A stretch of DNA of 64,000 nt from Belnapia moabensis DSM 16746 (GTDB lineage: Bacteria > Pseudomonadota > Alphaproteobacteria > Acetobacterales > Acetobacteraceae): assembly GCF_000745835.1 (NCBI RefSeq), contig NZ_JQKB01000001.1:62001-126000 (forward strand), in the 5' to 3' direction. The position numbers and the translations under genes are program-made. Each line of letters starts with the position of its first letter. Position 1 is the first letter of the stretch. The notes beneath the pieces were generated by a model that made no database searches, was not told the origin of the DNA, and saw only the letters and a list, made by a program, of their open reading frames with translations. Shown piece by piece: positions 50,987 to 63,161 of the stretch.

Positions 50987-51411
50987 TCAGCCTTCGTCGC
51001 CGGTGAGCGGCAAATGGTGGGAGGCGACACGCACCTCGGCCAGGAAGAAGCCGAGCGCCGAGGCCAGCAGCAGCATCGCGCCGATCAGCAGCCCGGCCAG
51101 GACCCAGGCCACGGCAAGGCCGAGGAAGGCGCCGCCGAAGGAGAGGACGATGAGCATGCAAAGCGCCATGGCGGCCAGCACACAGCAGGTGATGGCGCGA
51201 TAAATGAGCCAGGCCCGCTCGGCGAGGCGCCGCCGCTCGCCGAGAGGGGCAGGGAAGAGGCCATTGCGGATGGCCCTCCCCGGTCGATCAGCCGGGCGAG
51301 CCGCCCGGCCAGCACGTTCAGCGCCGAGAAGATGCCGGTCAGCAGGAAGGCCGGCGCGATGGCAAGCTGGATCGTCCGCTCCAGCTCGGCCACGTCATGG
51401 GCGCTGAACAC
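50987..51411 (-). pseudogene. DUF2721 family membrane protein, frameshifted
   Basis: Two pieces of one DUF2721 protein lie in different frames. The first (from 51411, GTG) reads ELERTIQLAIAPAFLLTGIF and SALNVLAGRLARLIDR. The second reads LGERRRLAERAWLIYRAIT and CCVLAAMALCMLIVLSFGG to the stop at 50987. The switch falls in the C-rich run at about 51274-51281, where one base is missing or two are extra. Total length 425 bp is not divisible by three. Either a recent pseudogene or a sequencing error in a homopolymer. It lies 10 bp after gcdH and 4 bp before the methyltransferase gene. Confidence 0.75.
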
Positions 51412-51421
51412 CGCAGCGCCA

Positions 51422-52624
51422 TCAGCCCCCGAAGGCGTTCAGCCCGGTGATCGCCCGGCCGAGGATCAGCGCATGGACGTCATGCGTGCCCTCGTAGGTG
51501 TTCACCGTCTCGAGGTTCATGACGTGGCGGATGACGTGGTACTCGTCCACGATCCCGTTGCCGCCATGCATGTCCCGCGCGACGCGGGCGATGTCGAGCG
51601 CCTTGCCGCAATTGTTGCGCTTGACCAGGGAGATCATCTCCGGCGCCACCTTGCCCTCATCGAAGAGCCGGCCGACCCGCAGCACGGCCTGCAGGCCGAG
51701 GCTGATCTCCGTCTCCATGTCGGCGAGCTTCTTCTGCACCAGCTGGGTCTGGGCGAGCGGGCGGCCGAACATGGTGCGGTTCAGCGTGTATTCACGGGCC
51801 GCATGGAAGCAGAACTCGGCAGCGCCGAGGGCACCCCAGGCGATGCCGTAGCGCGCCCGGTTGAGGCAGGAGAAGGGGCCTGCGAGGGACTTCACGCCCG
51901 GCAGCCGGTTCTCCTCGGGGACGAAGACCTCGTCCATCATGATCATGCCCGTGGTCGAGGCGCGGAGCGAGAACTTGCCCTCGATCTTCGGGAAGGTGAG
52001 GCCCTTCATCCCCTTCTCGAGGACGAAGCCGCGCAGGATGCCCTCATCGTCCTTCGCCCAGACCACGGCGAGGTCGGCGATCGGCGCGTTGGTGATCCAG
52101 GTCTTGGAACCGGAGATCAGGTAGCCGCCATCGACCTTCTTCGCCCGCGTCCGCATGGAGGAGGGATCGGAGCCGGCATCTGGCTCGGTCAGGCCGAAAC
52201 AGCCTACCCATTCGCCGGTGCGCAGCTTCGGCAGGTATTTCTCCCGCTGCGCTTCCGAGCCGAAGGCATGGATCGGGTACATCACCAGCGAGGACTGCAC
52301 CGAGAAGGCCGAGCGGTAGCCGCTATCGACCCGCTCGACCTCGCGCGCCATCAGTCCGTAAGCGACATAGGAGACGCCGGCGCAGCCATAGCCCTCGAGC
52401 GTGGCGCCGAGGAAGCCCATCTCGCCGAACTCGTTCATGATCTCCCGGTCGAATTTCTCGTGCCGGTTCGCCATGAGGACGCGGGGGAACAGCTTCTCCT
52501 GGCAGAACTGATGCGCCGACTCGCGGATCATCCGCTCGTCCTCGGTGAGCTGGTCCTCGAGGAGCAGCGCGTCCTCCCAGGCGAAGCTGGCCAGGCGCTT
52601 GGGGGGCTGGGTGACGACGTTCAT
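51422..52624 (-). CDS. gcdH: Glutaryl-CoA dehydrogenase
   Basis: Acyl-CoA dehydrogenase-fold flavoprotein of 400 residues that oxidises and decarboxylates glutaryl-CoA to crotonyl-CoA in lysine/tryptophan degradation. [20 protein letters not shown] and [17 protein letters not shown] (with the substrate-binding Arg) mark the GCDH branch, as does the late [20 protein letters not shown] with the catalytic Glu. FAD-binding [11 protein letters not shown] and WITNAP are intact. The ATG at 52624 follows GAGGAG; no CoA-transferase gene is nearby. Confidence 0.93.
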   Translation of the reverse strand: MNVVTQPPKRLASFAWEDALLLEDQLTEDERMIRESAHQFCQEKLFPRVLMANRHEKFDREIMNEFGEMGFLGATLEGYGCAGVSYVAYGLMAREVERVDSGYRSAFSVQSSLVMYPIHAFGSEAQREKYLPKLRTGEWVGCFGLTEPDAGSDPSSMRTRAKKVDGGYLISGSKTWITNAPIADLAVVWAKDDEGILRGFVLEKGMKGLTFPKIEGKFSLRASTTGMIMMDEVFVPEENRLPGVKSLAGPFSCLNRARYGIAWGALGAAEFCFHAAREYTLNRTMFGRPLAQTQLVQKKLADMETEISLGLQAVLRVGRLFDEGKVAPEMISLVKRNNCGKALDIARVARDMHGGNGIVDEYHVIRHVMNLETVNTYEGTHDVHALILGRAITGLNAFGG

Positions 52625-52697
52625 GGCTGGCTCCTCGGGGCTCTTCTGCCGCGGGTATTTGGCGCCTGGGGCGCGGTCGGACAACGGGTAGCAAGGC

Positions 52698-52721
52698 GCC
52701 CGCGGGATATTGCCCGCGGGC
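52698..52721 (-). terminator. Intrinsic terminator of the helicase gene
   Basis: Perfect 9-bp inverted repeat GCCCGCGGG (52698-52706) and CCCGCGGGC (52713-52721) with a 6-nt loop, starting 7 bp after the helicase stop codon. A short T-containing stretch follows on the minus strand. Confidence 0.65.
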
Positions 52722-52727
52722 CGGGGA

Positions 52728-54647
<1,920 letters not shown>

Positions 54648-54835
54648 GTGCGGTCGGTTCCTTCGCCGGGACAGCGGCGGCATGGCGGCCCACATGGCCG
54701 AAAACCGACGCCCGGCTCGTCCTATTCCAAGACTGCCGTTCCAGGTCCGCCGCGCATATGCGCCAACAGCGCCTGAAAATCAAGGCGCGGCGGGGCTTGT
54801 CCCGGCTTTTCCCGCCTCGTAGAGGCAGGATCGCC

Positions 54836-55534
54836 ATGCCAGACCCCATCGATCTCCTCCTGTTGCCCGGCCTGCTCTGCGATGCCGCGCTATGGCAGGC
54901 GCAGATCACCGGTCTCGACGGCGTGGCGCGGTGCCATGTCGCCGATGTGGCGCAGGATGACAGCCTCGCCGCCATGGCCGCGCGCGCCCTGGCCTCGGCC
55001 CCGCCGCGCTTCGCCCTGGCCGGGCTGTCCATGGGCGGCTACCTCGCCTTCGAGCTCCTGCGCCAGGCGCCGGAGCGGGTGACGCGGCTCGCCCTGCTGG
55101 ACACCTCCGCCCGGCCCGATACGCCGGAGCAGGTGCGCCGCCGCCGCGCGCTGATCTCGCTCGCCCGCAGCGGGTTGTTCAAGGGCGTCACCCCAAGGCT
55201 ATTGCCGCAACTCGTCCACCCGGACCGGCTGGATGGGCCGGTCGGCCAGGCGGTGATGGCGATGGCAGAACGCGTCGGGCGGGATGCGTTCCTGCGCCAG
55301 CAGGCGGCGATCCTCAGCCGCCCCGATTCGCGTCCCGATCTGCCCCGGCTGCGCCTGCCGACGCTGGTCGCGGTCGGGGAGGCCGACCAGCTGACGCCGC
55401 CGGACCTGGCCGAGGAGATCGCCGCCGGCATTCCCGGCGCCCGGCTGCACCGCCTCCCCGGCTGCGGCCACCTGCCGCCGATGGAGGCACCAGAGGCGGT
55501 GACCGGGCTGCTACGCGACTGGCTTCTGTCCTGA
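54836..55534 (+). CDS. Alpha/beta fold hydrolase
   Basis: A 232-residue serine hydrolase. The nucleophile elbow GLSMGG carries Ser, followed by Asp in VAVGEADQLTPP and His in LPGCGHLPPMEAPEAV, completing the triad; LLLPGLLCDAALW is the usual oxyanion-loop region. The lid is short. No signal peptide. Substrate unknown; closest in look to small esterases. ATG at 54836 chosen; a longer opening from 54758 is not hydrolase-like. Convergent with the following kinase gene, 3 bp apart. Confidence 0.86.
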   Translation: MPDPIDLLLLPGLLCDAALWQAQITGLDGVARCHVADVAQDDSLAAMAARALASAPPRFALAGLSMGGYLAFELLRQAPERVTRLALLDTSARPDTPEQVRRRRALISLARSGLFKGVTPRLLPQLVHPDRLDGPVGQAVMAMAERVGRDAFLRQQAAILSRPDSRPDLPRLRLPTLVAVGEADQLTPPDLAEEIAAGIPGARLHRLPGCGHLPPMEAPEAVTGLLRDWLLS

Positions 55535-55537
55535 TCC

Positions 55538-58381
55538 TCAGGCCGCCGCCTTCTCCGCCGCTTCCACTCCATCATGGCGCGCGAGCGGCATGGTGATCTC
55601 GCAGACCAGCCCGCCCGGCAGCCAGCGCCGCGTTACCGTGCCGCCAAGCTGCACCTGCACCGTCTGCTCGATGACGCGGGAGCCGAAGCCGCGGCGGGCC
55701 GGATTCGCAACCTCCGGCCCGCCGCGCTCGCGCCAGAGCAGGCTCAGCACCCGCTGCGCGGCATCGAGCCGCCAGCTGACTTGCAGGTGCCCGCCGCGGC
55801 GCGAGAGGGCGCCGTATTTCATCGCATTGGTCGCCAGCTCATGCACCGCCATGCTGAGCGGCTGCGCGGCATGGGGCGCGATGGTCACCGCCGGCCCCTG
55901 CAATTCGGCCCGTGGCGCGTCGAGCCGGATGCCGGTGAGGAAGGCGGCCAGCTCGCCCTCCAGCAGCGCATGCAACTCCGCTCCTTCCCAGCGGCGGCGG
56001 GCGAGGATGGTCTGCGCTCGGGCCAGCGCCGCGACGCGCCCCTCGATGATCCGAACCAGTTCCGCCGGCGTCTCCGCCCGGCTCAGCCGCAGCGCCGCCT
56101 GCACGACGGCGAGGGCATTCTTGGCGCGATGGTCGACTTCGCGCATCAGCAGCTCGTTGCGTTGCTCGGTGCGCTTGCGGGCGGTGATGTCGAGGGCGAG
56201 GCCAGTCAGCCGCACCGGCCAGCCATGTTCGAAATGCACCTGGCCGATCGTGAAGATCCAGCGCTCCTCCTGCGCCTCGCCGCCCAGCACCCGGAATTCG
56301 GCCTGGTAAGTGCCCGGCCCCTTCGGGTCCTTGGCGCGGCGCATGGCAGCCCGCCGCAATGCCCTGTCCTCCGGATGGAGGCCGGCGAGCAGATGGCGGC
56401 TGGTTATTGGCACTGCCTCCGCCAGCCCCCAGAAGGCGCGCATCCGGCTGTCCCAGGTGACGGCGCCGGTACGGAAGTCGTGATCATAGATGCCGAAGCC
56501 TGCCGCCTCCTGGGCCAGGCGGAGCCGCTCCCCACTCGCCGCCAGGGCCGCCTCGGCACTGTGCCGCTGGGTCACGTCGAGGATGATGCCGGCGGCCAGG
56601 CGTGGAGCGAAATGCCCCGGATGGCGCGGCTGAGCCTCGCCGCGCGCCAGCAGCCAGCGAAAGCTGCCATCTGCTTGGCTGATGCGGAATTCCAGGTTGA
56701 AGCCGCCGCCATGTCGCCCCAAACCGCGATAAGTGCTGGCGAGCAGCCGGCAATCCTCCGGATGCAGGCGGGAGGCGAGCCTGGCTAGCGTCAGCGGCTC
56801 GGTCGGCGACAGGCCGAAGAGGCCCGGCATGGCGGCATCCGCAACCACGGAGCCATCCTCGGCGAGCTCGAAGGCCACCGCCCCGCTCGCCTCCTGCGCC
56901 CGCTGCAGCCGCGCCTCGCTGCGGCGGAGCGCGTGCTCCGCCTGGTGCAGGGCGCTGAGATCGGTCCGCGTGCTGACGATGGATTGCGGCATGCCGGTCT
57001 GTGGGTCGCGGCGCAAGGCCCAATGGGCACTGATGACGATCGGGATGCCGTCGCGCCGGTACTGCCGCAGCTCGCCCTGCCACTGCCCATGCCGCAGCAA
57101 CGTGGCCAGCAACCCCTCGCGGCCGCCCGCGGCGAATTCGGTGCACAACAGCGCAGCCACCGGCCGGCCGAGCGCCTCCTCGCGGCTGTATCCGTAGAGC
57201 CGCGCACAGCCCTCCGACCAATGCAGGATGACGCCTTCCAGATCCGTGATCATGCAGGGGGTCAGGTCCAGCGCTTCCGAGATCTCGGCGAACGCGGCGG
57301 TGCGCTCGGCAACCCGTGTCTCAAGCCGGTCATTGGCGGCGATCAGCCGGCGCTGGCCGCGCCAAACCAAGGCGGTGAGGCCAAGCAGTGCCAGCATCGC
57401 CGGCAAGGCGATGGCGAGCTGCGGCAGCATCGTCTCGCGCCAAGCGGCGACGATCGCAGCGCGGGGGCGGAGGGCAGCGACATAGGCCGGGAAGCCTTCC
57501 AGCCGGCGAAGGCCGATCAGCCAGGGCTTGCCGTCGAGCGCGGCATCGCCGGCGACGACCGCCCGTTCGATCCCGGCCGCGCCGATGGCCAGAAGCTGCG
57601 CCGTCGCCGGCAGCGGAGCGGCGAGGCTGCCTGTGCGGGCAAGAATGCTGCCATCGCTGCCCACAAGGGCGATGATGTCGTCCCCGGTGGCACGCAGTCG
57701 CCGCAGTCCTTCGGCGATGGCCTCCGGCTCCACGACTATGTTGATCACCCCATCGAATCCGTCGACCATGGGCGGGTTGCCCGTCCGTGTCCGCCGCCGG
57801 GTGATGGAGAGGATCGCCCTGCCGTGCAGCGGACTGGCGAAAGCGTCGCTGAGATGCAGTGGCGGCGCACCGGGTTTGCGCATCGCCGCGAAGAAATCAC
57901 GGTCCAGCCCGCTCGCGCCCGGCGGCAGGGGGTAGTCGTCCGTCGCCAGCAGCATCGCACCGTGCCGGTCGAAGACGGCCGCGTTACCGAGATGGGGTAG
58001 TTCGGCGTTCAGAGCCCGGGCCATCGGCCGCAAGGCGGCAGCCTGCACCAGGACCTCGGCATCGCTCAGTCCATGCAAGAGGTCGTCGAGGCGGCTGGCG
58101 CCGATGCCGTAGTTGAGCAGCAACCGCGTCGCGTATTCCGCGCCGGCATCCGCCCCCTGCGCCACCTCGTTCCGTGCCTCTCTCCAGGCGTCCTGCCATG
58201 CTAGCCAGCCGCTCGCGGCGAGCAGAAAGGCCGGCAGGCCGATCGCCGCAACCAGCAGCCAGACAAGGAGCCAGTTCAGCGGACGGGCGGCGAGCCGGAA
58301 CCCGTTCGCCTGCTCCACCGGCGCGGATCGGTGTGCAGCATTTCCATGTCGATGCGATTTTGGACCGGTTCTTCGACGCAT
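55538..58381 (-). CDS. Membrane sensor HWE-family histidine kinase (Cache + multi-PAS)
   Basis: A 947-residue sensor kinase. Two membrane helices (about 33-55 and 320-342) flank a periplasmic Cache-like domain. Three PAS/PAC units follow between about 365 and 740 (ITDLEGVILHWSEGCARLYG, LEFRISQADGSFRWLLA, YQAEFRVLGGEAQEERW). The HWE kinase domain has the phospho-acceptor His751 in REVDHRAKNAL, the WEGAEL motif, and HELATNAMKYGAL in the ATP-binding part. No receiver is attached. HWE kinases often respond to light or stress. Divergent from the next kinase. Confidence 0.9.
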   Translation of the reverse strand: MRRRTGPKSHRHGNAAHRSAPVEQANGFRLAARPLNWLLVWLLVAAIGLPAFLLAASGWLAWQDAWREARNEVAQGADAGAEYATRLLLNYGIGASRLDDLLHGLSDAEVLVQAAALRPMARALNAELPHLGNAAVFDRHGAMLLATDDYPLPPGASGLDRDFFAAMRKPGAPPLHLSDAFASPLHGRAILSITRRRTRTGNPPMVDGFDGVINIVVEPEAIAEGLRRLRATGDDIIALVGSDGSILARTGSLAAPLPATAQLLAIGAAGIERAVVAGDAALDGKPWLIGLRRLEGFPAYVAALRPRAAIVAAWRETMLPQLAIALPAMLALLGLTALVWRGQRRLIAANDRLETRVAERTAAFAEISEALDLTPCMITDLEGVILHWSEGCARLYGYSREEALGRPVAALLCTEFAAGGREGLLATLLRHGQWQGELRQYRRDGIPIVISAHWALRRDPQTGMPQSIVSTRTDLSALHQAEHALRRSEARLQRAQEASGAVAFELAEDGSVVADAAMPGLFGLSPTEPLTLARLASRLHPEDCRLLASTYRGLGRHGGGFNLEFRISQADGSFRWLLARGEAQPRHPGHFAPRLAAGIILDVTQRHSAEAALAASGERLRLAQEAAGFGIYDHDFRTGAVTWDSRMRAFWGLAEAVPITSRHLLAGLHPEDRALRRAAMRRAKDPKGPGTYQAEFRVLGGEAQEERWIFTIGQVHFEHGWPVRLTGLALDITARKRTEQRNELLMREVDHRAKNALAVVQAALRLSRAETPAELVRIIEGRVAALARAQTILARRRWEGAELHALLEGELAAFLTGIRLDAPRAELQGPAVTIAPHAAQPLSMAVHELATNAMKYGALSRRGGHLQVSWRLDAAQRVLSLLWRERGGPEVANPARRGFGSRVIEQTVQVQLGGTVTRRWLPGGLVCEITMPLARHDGVEAAEKAAA

Positions 58382-58460
58382 GCGACGAAATACCGTGATC
58401 AGTGGCTAGTAGGCTGATTCTCGCAAAAAGGTGATTCAAATGTAAAGTTCGACGCGATTT

Positions 58461-58496
58461 TCGTCAGGGATATTTCCCGTGAAAGTTGCCTGACGA
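58461..58496. repeat. Inverted repeat in the divergent kinase promoter region
   Basis: TCGTCAGG (58461-58468) and CCTGACGA (58489-58496), perfect 8-bp arms around 20 bp, in the 232-bp AT-richer gap between the two divergent HWE kinase genes (58382-58613). It could be an operator. No confident promoter was assigned; the rest of the gap holds no gene. Confidence 0.5.
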
Positions 58497-58613
58497 GAAC
58501 AAACGCATCATTTGGGTGTTCTGTGGCACGGACGGGCAAATAGTCCATGCGATAGTAGCAAAATTTTATGATCTGCAGTTACGGACCGCCCCTACGCTCG
58601 GGAGAACGCCGAT

Positions 58614-61162
58614 TTGGCCCTGATCGCCTTGCGTGAGGTCGAAGTCACGGCGAGCGTGTTCCAGGCCCTCGGTGATTGCTCTTATGTCCTGGACAGCAAC
58701 TTCTGTTTCCTCGCCTGCGATGAAGCCGCCTCCGCCTATTTCGGTCAGCCCATCAACATCCTTCTAGGCCGATCCATTTGGGAGGTCTTCCCCACTACGG
58801 CCGCGGCTCCGTTCGGCCCCCTGCTGCGCCAAGCGATGACGGATCGGCGCCCGGTGCGGGCGGAGATGGCGGGCACGATCCGCCCCGAACGCTGGCTTGA
58901 ATACATCATCTTCCCGACCGCCGACGGGCTGGGGGTGGGGGTCGCATTCCGCGATCGCACTATGGTCCACCGCGCCACCGAAACGCTGCAAGCGAGCGAG
59001 GTGCGGCTGCGCGATCTGCTGGCGACGCTCGACCTCGGCAACTCCATGGCGCGCGACCTGGACGGCACCATCCGCTACTGGTCTGGCGGTTGCGCCCTCC
59101 TTTATGGCTGGACAGCGGAGGAGGCGCTCGGCCGATCCGCGCATCAACTGCTCGGTACGCAATTCCCGGTGCCGGTGGACGAGGTGTTGGCGGCGCTCGG
59201 ACACACGGGCGAATGGAGCGGCGATCTGAGCCAAGTGGCGCGCGACGGCCGCCGCCTGATCGTCGCCGCCCGCAAGGTGCTCCGGCGCGATGCCGAGGGC
59301 CGGCCCGTCCCGGTGCTGGAGGCACTCACCGACGTAACCGCCCAGCGCGAGGCCGAGGCAGCGCTGGCCGAGAGCGAGGCGCGCCTCGCCTTGGCCACCG
59401 CCGCGGCCGAGATCGGCATCTGGGACTGGACGCTGAGCGCCGACCGTCTGATCTGCACCTTGCATGTACCGGCCATCTGCGGCCTCGATCCGGCCGCCGA
59501 GGTGACGCTCGCATTGGCCTGGCGGCTGGTCCGGCCGTGCGACCGTCGCCGCATGATCCAGGCCCTGCGTGAAGCGCGCGACCCGGAGCGGCGGGCCCGA
59601 CTCGACCTGGCCTGCCGCATCCGCCGGCCGGACGGCACGGTGCGCCAGGTGGTGATCCAGGGCGAGCCGGTCTTCGCCGAGCGGGCGGCAGGAACCGCCG
59701 CCGTCCGGCTCGTCGGTACGCTGCGCGACGTGACCGAGCGTTGGCAGATGCAGGAGGAGCGCCTTTCCAACGAGACGCGGCTGCGCCTCGCGCTCGGCGC
59801 CGGGCGCATGGCAGTCTCGGACGCCGACCTGCTCCAGGGCCGCGTGACCGGCTCCGCCGAACTGGCTCGGCTGTTGAGCTTCCCGGATGACGCGTTGCCG
59901 GATCTCGACACGATCCGCGCGCGCTTCGCCCCGGGCGAGCGCGCCCGGCTCCGGGTCGCCTGGGCGGCGGCGCTGGCGAATGGCGAGCAGTTCCTCGAAG
60001 CCGAGTTCCGCTACCTGCGGCCGGATGGTGAGATGCGCTGGCTGATGCTGCGGACCGAATTCATCGTCGATGCGATGAAACGCCCGACCCGCGTGATGGA
60101 CGTGGTGCTCGACATCACCGAGCGCCGACGTACCGAGGAGGCGCTGCGCGAAAGCGAGTCCCGGCTGCGCCTCGCCGTCGCCGCCGCCGGACTGGTGTCC
60201 TGGGAGATCGACATCGATACCGGCATTGTCCGGCGCAGCGCATCAGTCCGTCAGACCAGCCTGACGTTCGAGGAAATCCCGCTATCGGATATCCTCGGCC
60301 GCATTCATCCCGAGGATCGCGCAGGGGTCGATGGCTGGCTCGCCGGCATTGCTGAGGGACGTTTCGAGGAATTTGCCGTTGAATACCGTCTGCGGACCGC
60401 TGGGGATGAGGACTGGCATTGGGCCGAGACGCATGGTGCCGTCGCCGACCGGGACAGGGTGACCGGTCGGCCAGTGCGGATCGCCGGCATCACCCGCGAC
60501 ATCACCGAACGCAAACAGGCGGAGGAGCGCCAGGCGCTGCTGGCCCGCGAAGTCGATCACCGCGCGAAGAACGCCCTTGCCGTGGTGCAGGCTGCGCTGC
60601 GACTGACCCCGAAAGAAGATTCGGATGCCTATACGCGCGCCGTCGAGGGCCGCGTCGCCGCTTTGGCCCGCGCGCGGACCCTGCTGGCCCGTGGCCGCTG
60701 GAGCGGCGCCGAGTTGCGCACCCTGCTGGAGGGCGAACTGGCTCCCTTCCTCGCCGAAGGGGCCGGCGCCCCTCGTGCCCGGCTGACCGGGCCACCGGTC
60801 CTGCTCTGGCCGGCGGCTGCCCGGCGCTTTCCATGGCATTCCATGAGTTGGCGACCAACGCGGTAAAGCACGGTGCTCTTGGGCGTCGCGGTGGGACTGT
60901 GGTGGTGCGCTGGCGCGTCGAGCCCATGGAACGGCTCCTCCTCCGCCTTGAATGGCGGGAAAGGGGCGGACCGCCGGTGCCGGGCAGCCCGAGCCGGCGC
61001 GGCTTCGGCTCGCGGGTCCTGGACGGGACGGTCAGGGCCCAGCTTGGCGGCAAGGTCAGGCAGGGCTGGTCCGCCGAGGGGATCGAGGTGGAGTTGGATA
61101 TTCCCCTCCTCGGGGGCAAAGCCCCACCTCTGCCGACAGATACCGCCGCGACCTTGGACTGA
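58614..61162 (+). pseudogene. PAS-rich HWE histidine kinase, frameshifted before the ATPase domain
   Basis: A soluble kinase with about five PAS units (residues 1-640) and an intact HWE dimerisation part (AREVDHRAKNALAVVQ, GRWSGAELRTLLEGELAPF). It is broken near 60820-60826: the frame ends at 60866, while the ATP-binding half (ALSMAFHELATNAVKHGAL, GFGSRVLDGTVRAQLGG) continues one frame over to 61162. Adding one base restores the family sequence. This is either a recent inactivating deletion or a sequencing error in a GC run. TTG start at 58614 follows GGGAGA. Without the second half it could bind no ATP. Confidence 0.8.
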
Positions 61163-61298
61163 CCTGTTGCAATTAGATCAGTTTGCATAACTTCGGAGAG
61201 CATGCCGAAAGCCATACTCGCGGCGCGGGAGAATTTGCAGTAGACGGGTGATCAACCATACGGTTCCTGCCCCCTTCTCCACCCTCTTCGGAGACATC

Positions 61299-63161
61299 AT
61301 GCCGGCCGATCCCGTTCCGGCGTCTTCCGGCACCGTTGATGGGGCTTCGCCATCGCTCGTGCCCACGGTCTCCCGCGTTGGTATCCGCTCCCGCGTCCTC
61401 GCTCTGGCATTGATGAGCATGGCCATTCCCGCCCTGCTGGCTGGCGCCTATTTCGAAAGCCGTGCCCGCGAGCGGTTGCACCTCGCGGAGCTCCGCGCCG
61501 AAGACGAAGCGAAGGCCGGTGCGCGGGAGCTTGATGCTCTGATTGTCCAGACCCGCATGCTGGTCACCACCCTGGCGGCAATTCCCGAAATCCGCTACGG
61601 TGAGGGAGCGGCCTGCGCCGATACGCTGCGGCGCTTGCTGCCAACAGCCGGCTGGCTGGTCAGCCTTTCTGTCATCCGCGCCGATGGGTATGTGCTTTGC
61701 AGCACCAACCCGACCGTGCCCGGCCTCAATGTCGGCGACCAGCCGCATCTCCGCCAGGCGCTGGCGACCCGGCAATTCGTCTTCTCCGACCTGGCTGCCT
61801 CGCGGGCGCGCAACGCACAGCCCAGCCTCTATGCGGTGGAACCTGTGCTGCGGCGGGAGGACGGTTCGGTCGAGGTGCTTGTGGTGGCCGCACTCGACCC
61901 GGAATGGCTGCTGCAAAGCCTCATCGCCCGGTTAGAGGATGAGCGGCGCATCGGCATCGTCGACGGTCAGGGCATGCTGGTGGCGCGTTACCCGCCGGTT
62001 CCGGAGGCGATTGGCAGAAGCTTCGGGGATGGCCCGGTCGTCACCGCCGCCCGCGCCAACCGGAACGGCCACGTCCTGGCTCCCGGCCTCGACGGCCGCC
62101 CCATCGTCTTCGGCTTCGCCCCCGTCGAGGCCTCGGGCGCCTGGGTGTTCGTGGGCCGCGAGGCTTCGGCTATCCTCGGCCCGATCGAGGCGGAGAGCCG
62201 CAGCTCCTACCTAGTCCTCGCCCTGTCCGGCTTGTTGGTCCTGCTGGTCGGCCTGGCCGGCGGCGAGTGGCTGCTGATCCGTCCGATCGCCGCCCTCCGC
62301 CGCACCATCGACCGGCTGGCCGACGGCGATCTCTCCGCCCGGGCGCGGCTTGGCCAGTTCTCGGCACCCGAACTCGCCGCGCTCGCCGCCCAGGTGGCAC
62401 GGATGGCCGAGCGCCTGGGGACGAAGGAGCGCGAGCTGATCGAGGCCCGCGACGCGGCGACGGCGGCGAGCGCCGCCAAGAGCTGGTTCCTCGGCGCCGC
62501 CAGTCATGAGTTGCGGGCGCCGCTCAACAGCGTGCTCGGCTGGGCCCAGGCATTGCTGATCGACCCGCGCCTGCCACCCGCGCTCCGCGATCAGGTGGAG
62601 GATATCGGCCGCGCCGGCTGGCGGCTGAACGCGATCGCCTCACGCTTGCTCGAGGCGACGCGGCTCGAGACCGAGGCGCCGCAGTTGGGCGACATCGACC
62701 CTGCTGGGCTGGGAGAAGCCTGCCTCGACCTCGTCCGTCCCGCCGCCGCCGAGGCCGGCCTTGCCCTGGTACTTGAGGCCGGCCCCGCCCTACCGCCGCG
62801 GGTGCGCACGGATGAACGGCGGCTGCGGCAGATCCTGCGTAGCCTCCTCGAGAATGCGGTGAAGTTCAGCCGCGACGGCGAGGTGCGGCTGCGGCTCTCC
62901 TGGCAGGCGGCAAGTGGGTTGCTGCGGGCCGAGGTGTTGGATCACGGTCCTGGCGTCCCAGCCGGGTTACGCAACAAGCTCTTCCAGGACTTCGCCCATC
63001 ACGATCCGGGCGGTCAGGTGGGGCGGGGCCTCGGCCTCGGCCTCTCGGTCTCGGCCCGGCTCGCCGTGCAGCTCGGTGGCGAGGTCGGGCATGCCGACCG
63101 GCCAGACGGACGGCCCGGCAGCCTCTTCTGGCTTCAGGTGCCGGCACCGAGCGCCGCCTGA
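61299..63161 (+). CDS. Membrane sensor histidine kinase (Cache-HAMP-HisKA)
   Basis: A 620-residue classical kinase. The first membrane helix is VLALALMSMAIPALLAGAYF. A double-Cache-like periplasmic domain follows (about 60-290, with SVIRADGYVLCSTNPTVPG). The second helix is LVLALSGLLVLLVGLAGG, followed by a HAMP. HisKA has His403 in SHELRAPLNSVLGW. HATPase has ENAVKFS, LDHGPGVP and GRGLGLGLSVS. The ATG at 61299 follows CGGAGAC; a GTG at 61248 is an alternative. Convergent with the next kinase, the two stop codons being directly adjacent. Confidence 0.88.
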   Translation: MPADPVPASSGTVDGASPSLVPTVSRVGIRSRVLALALMSMAIPALLAGAYFESRARERLHLAELRAEDEAKAGARELDALIVQTRMLVTTLAAIPEIRYGEGAACADTLRRLLPTAGWLVSLSVIRADGYVLCSTNPTVPGLNVGDQPHLRQALATRQFVFSDLAASRARNAQPSLYAVEPVLRREDGSVEVLVVAALDPEWLLQSLIARLEDERRIGIVDGQGMLVARYPPVPEAIGRSFGDGPVVTAARANRNGHVLAPGLDGRPIVFGFAPVEASGAWVFVGREASAILGPIEAESRSSYLVLALSGLLVLLVGLAGGEWLLIRPIAALRRTIDRLADGDLSARARLGQFSAPELAALAAQVARMAERLGTKERELIEARDAATAASAAKSWFLGAASHELRAPLNSVLGWAQALLIDPRLPPALRDQVEDIGRAGWRLNAIASRLLEATRLETEAPQLGDIDPAGLGEACLDLVRPAAAEAGLALVLEAGPALPPRVRTDERRLRQILRSLLENAVKFSRDGEVRLRLSWQAASGLLRAEVLDHGPGVPAGLRNKLFQDFAHHDPGGQVGRGLGLGLSVSARLAVQLGGEVGHADRPDGRPGSLFWLQVPAPSAA

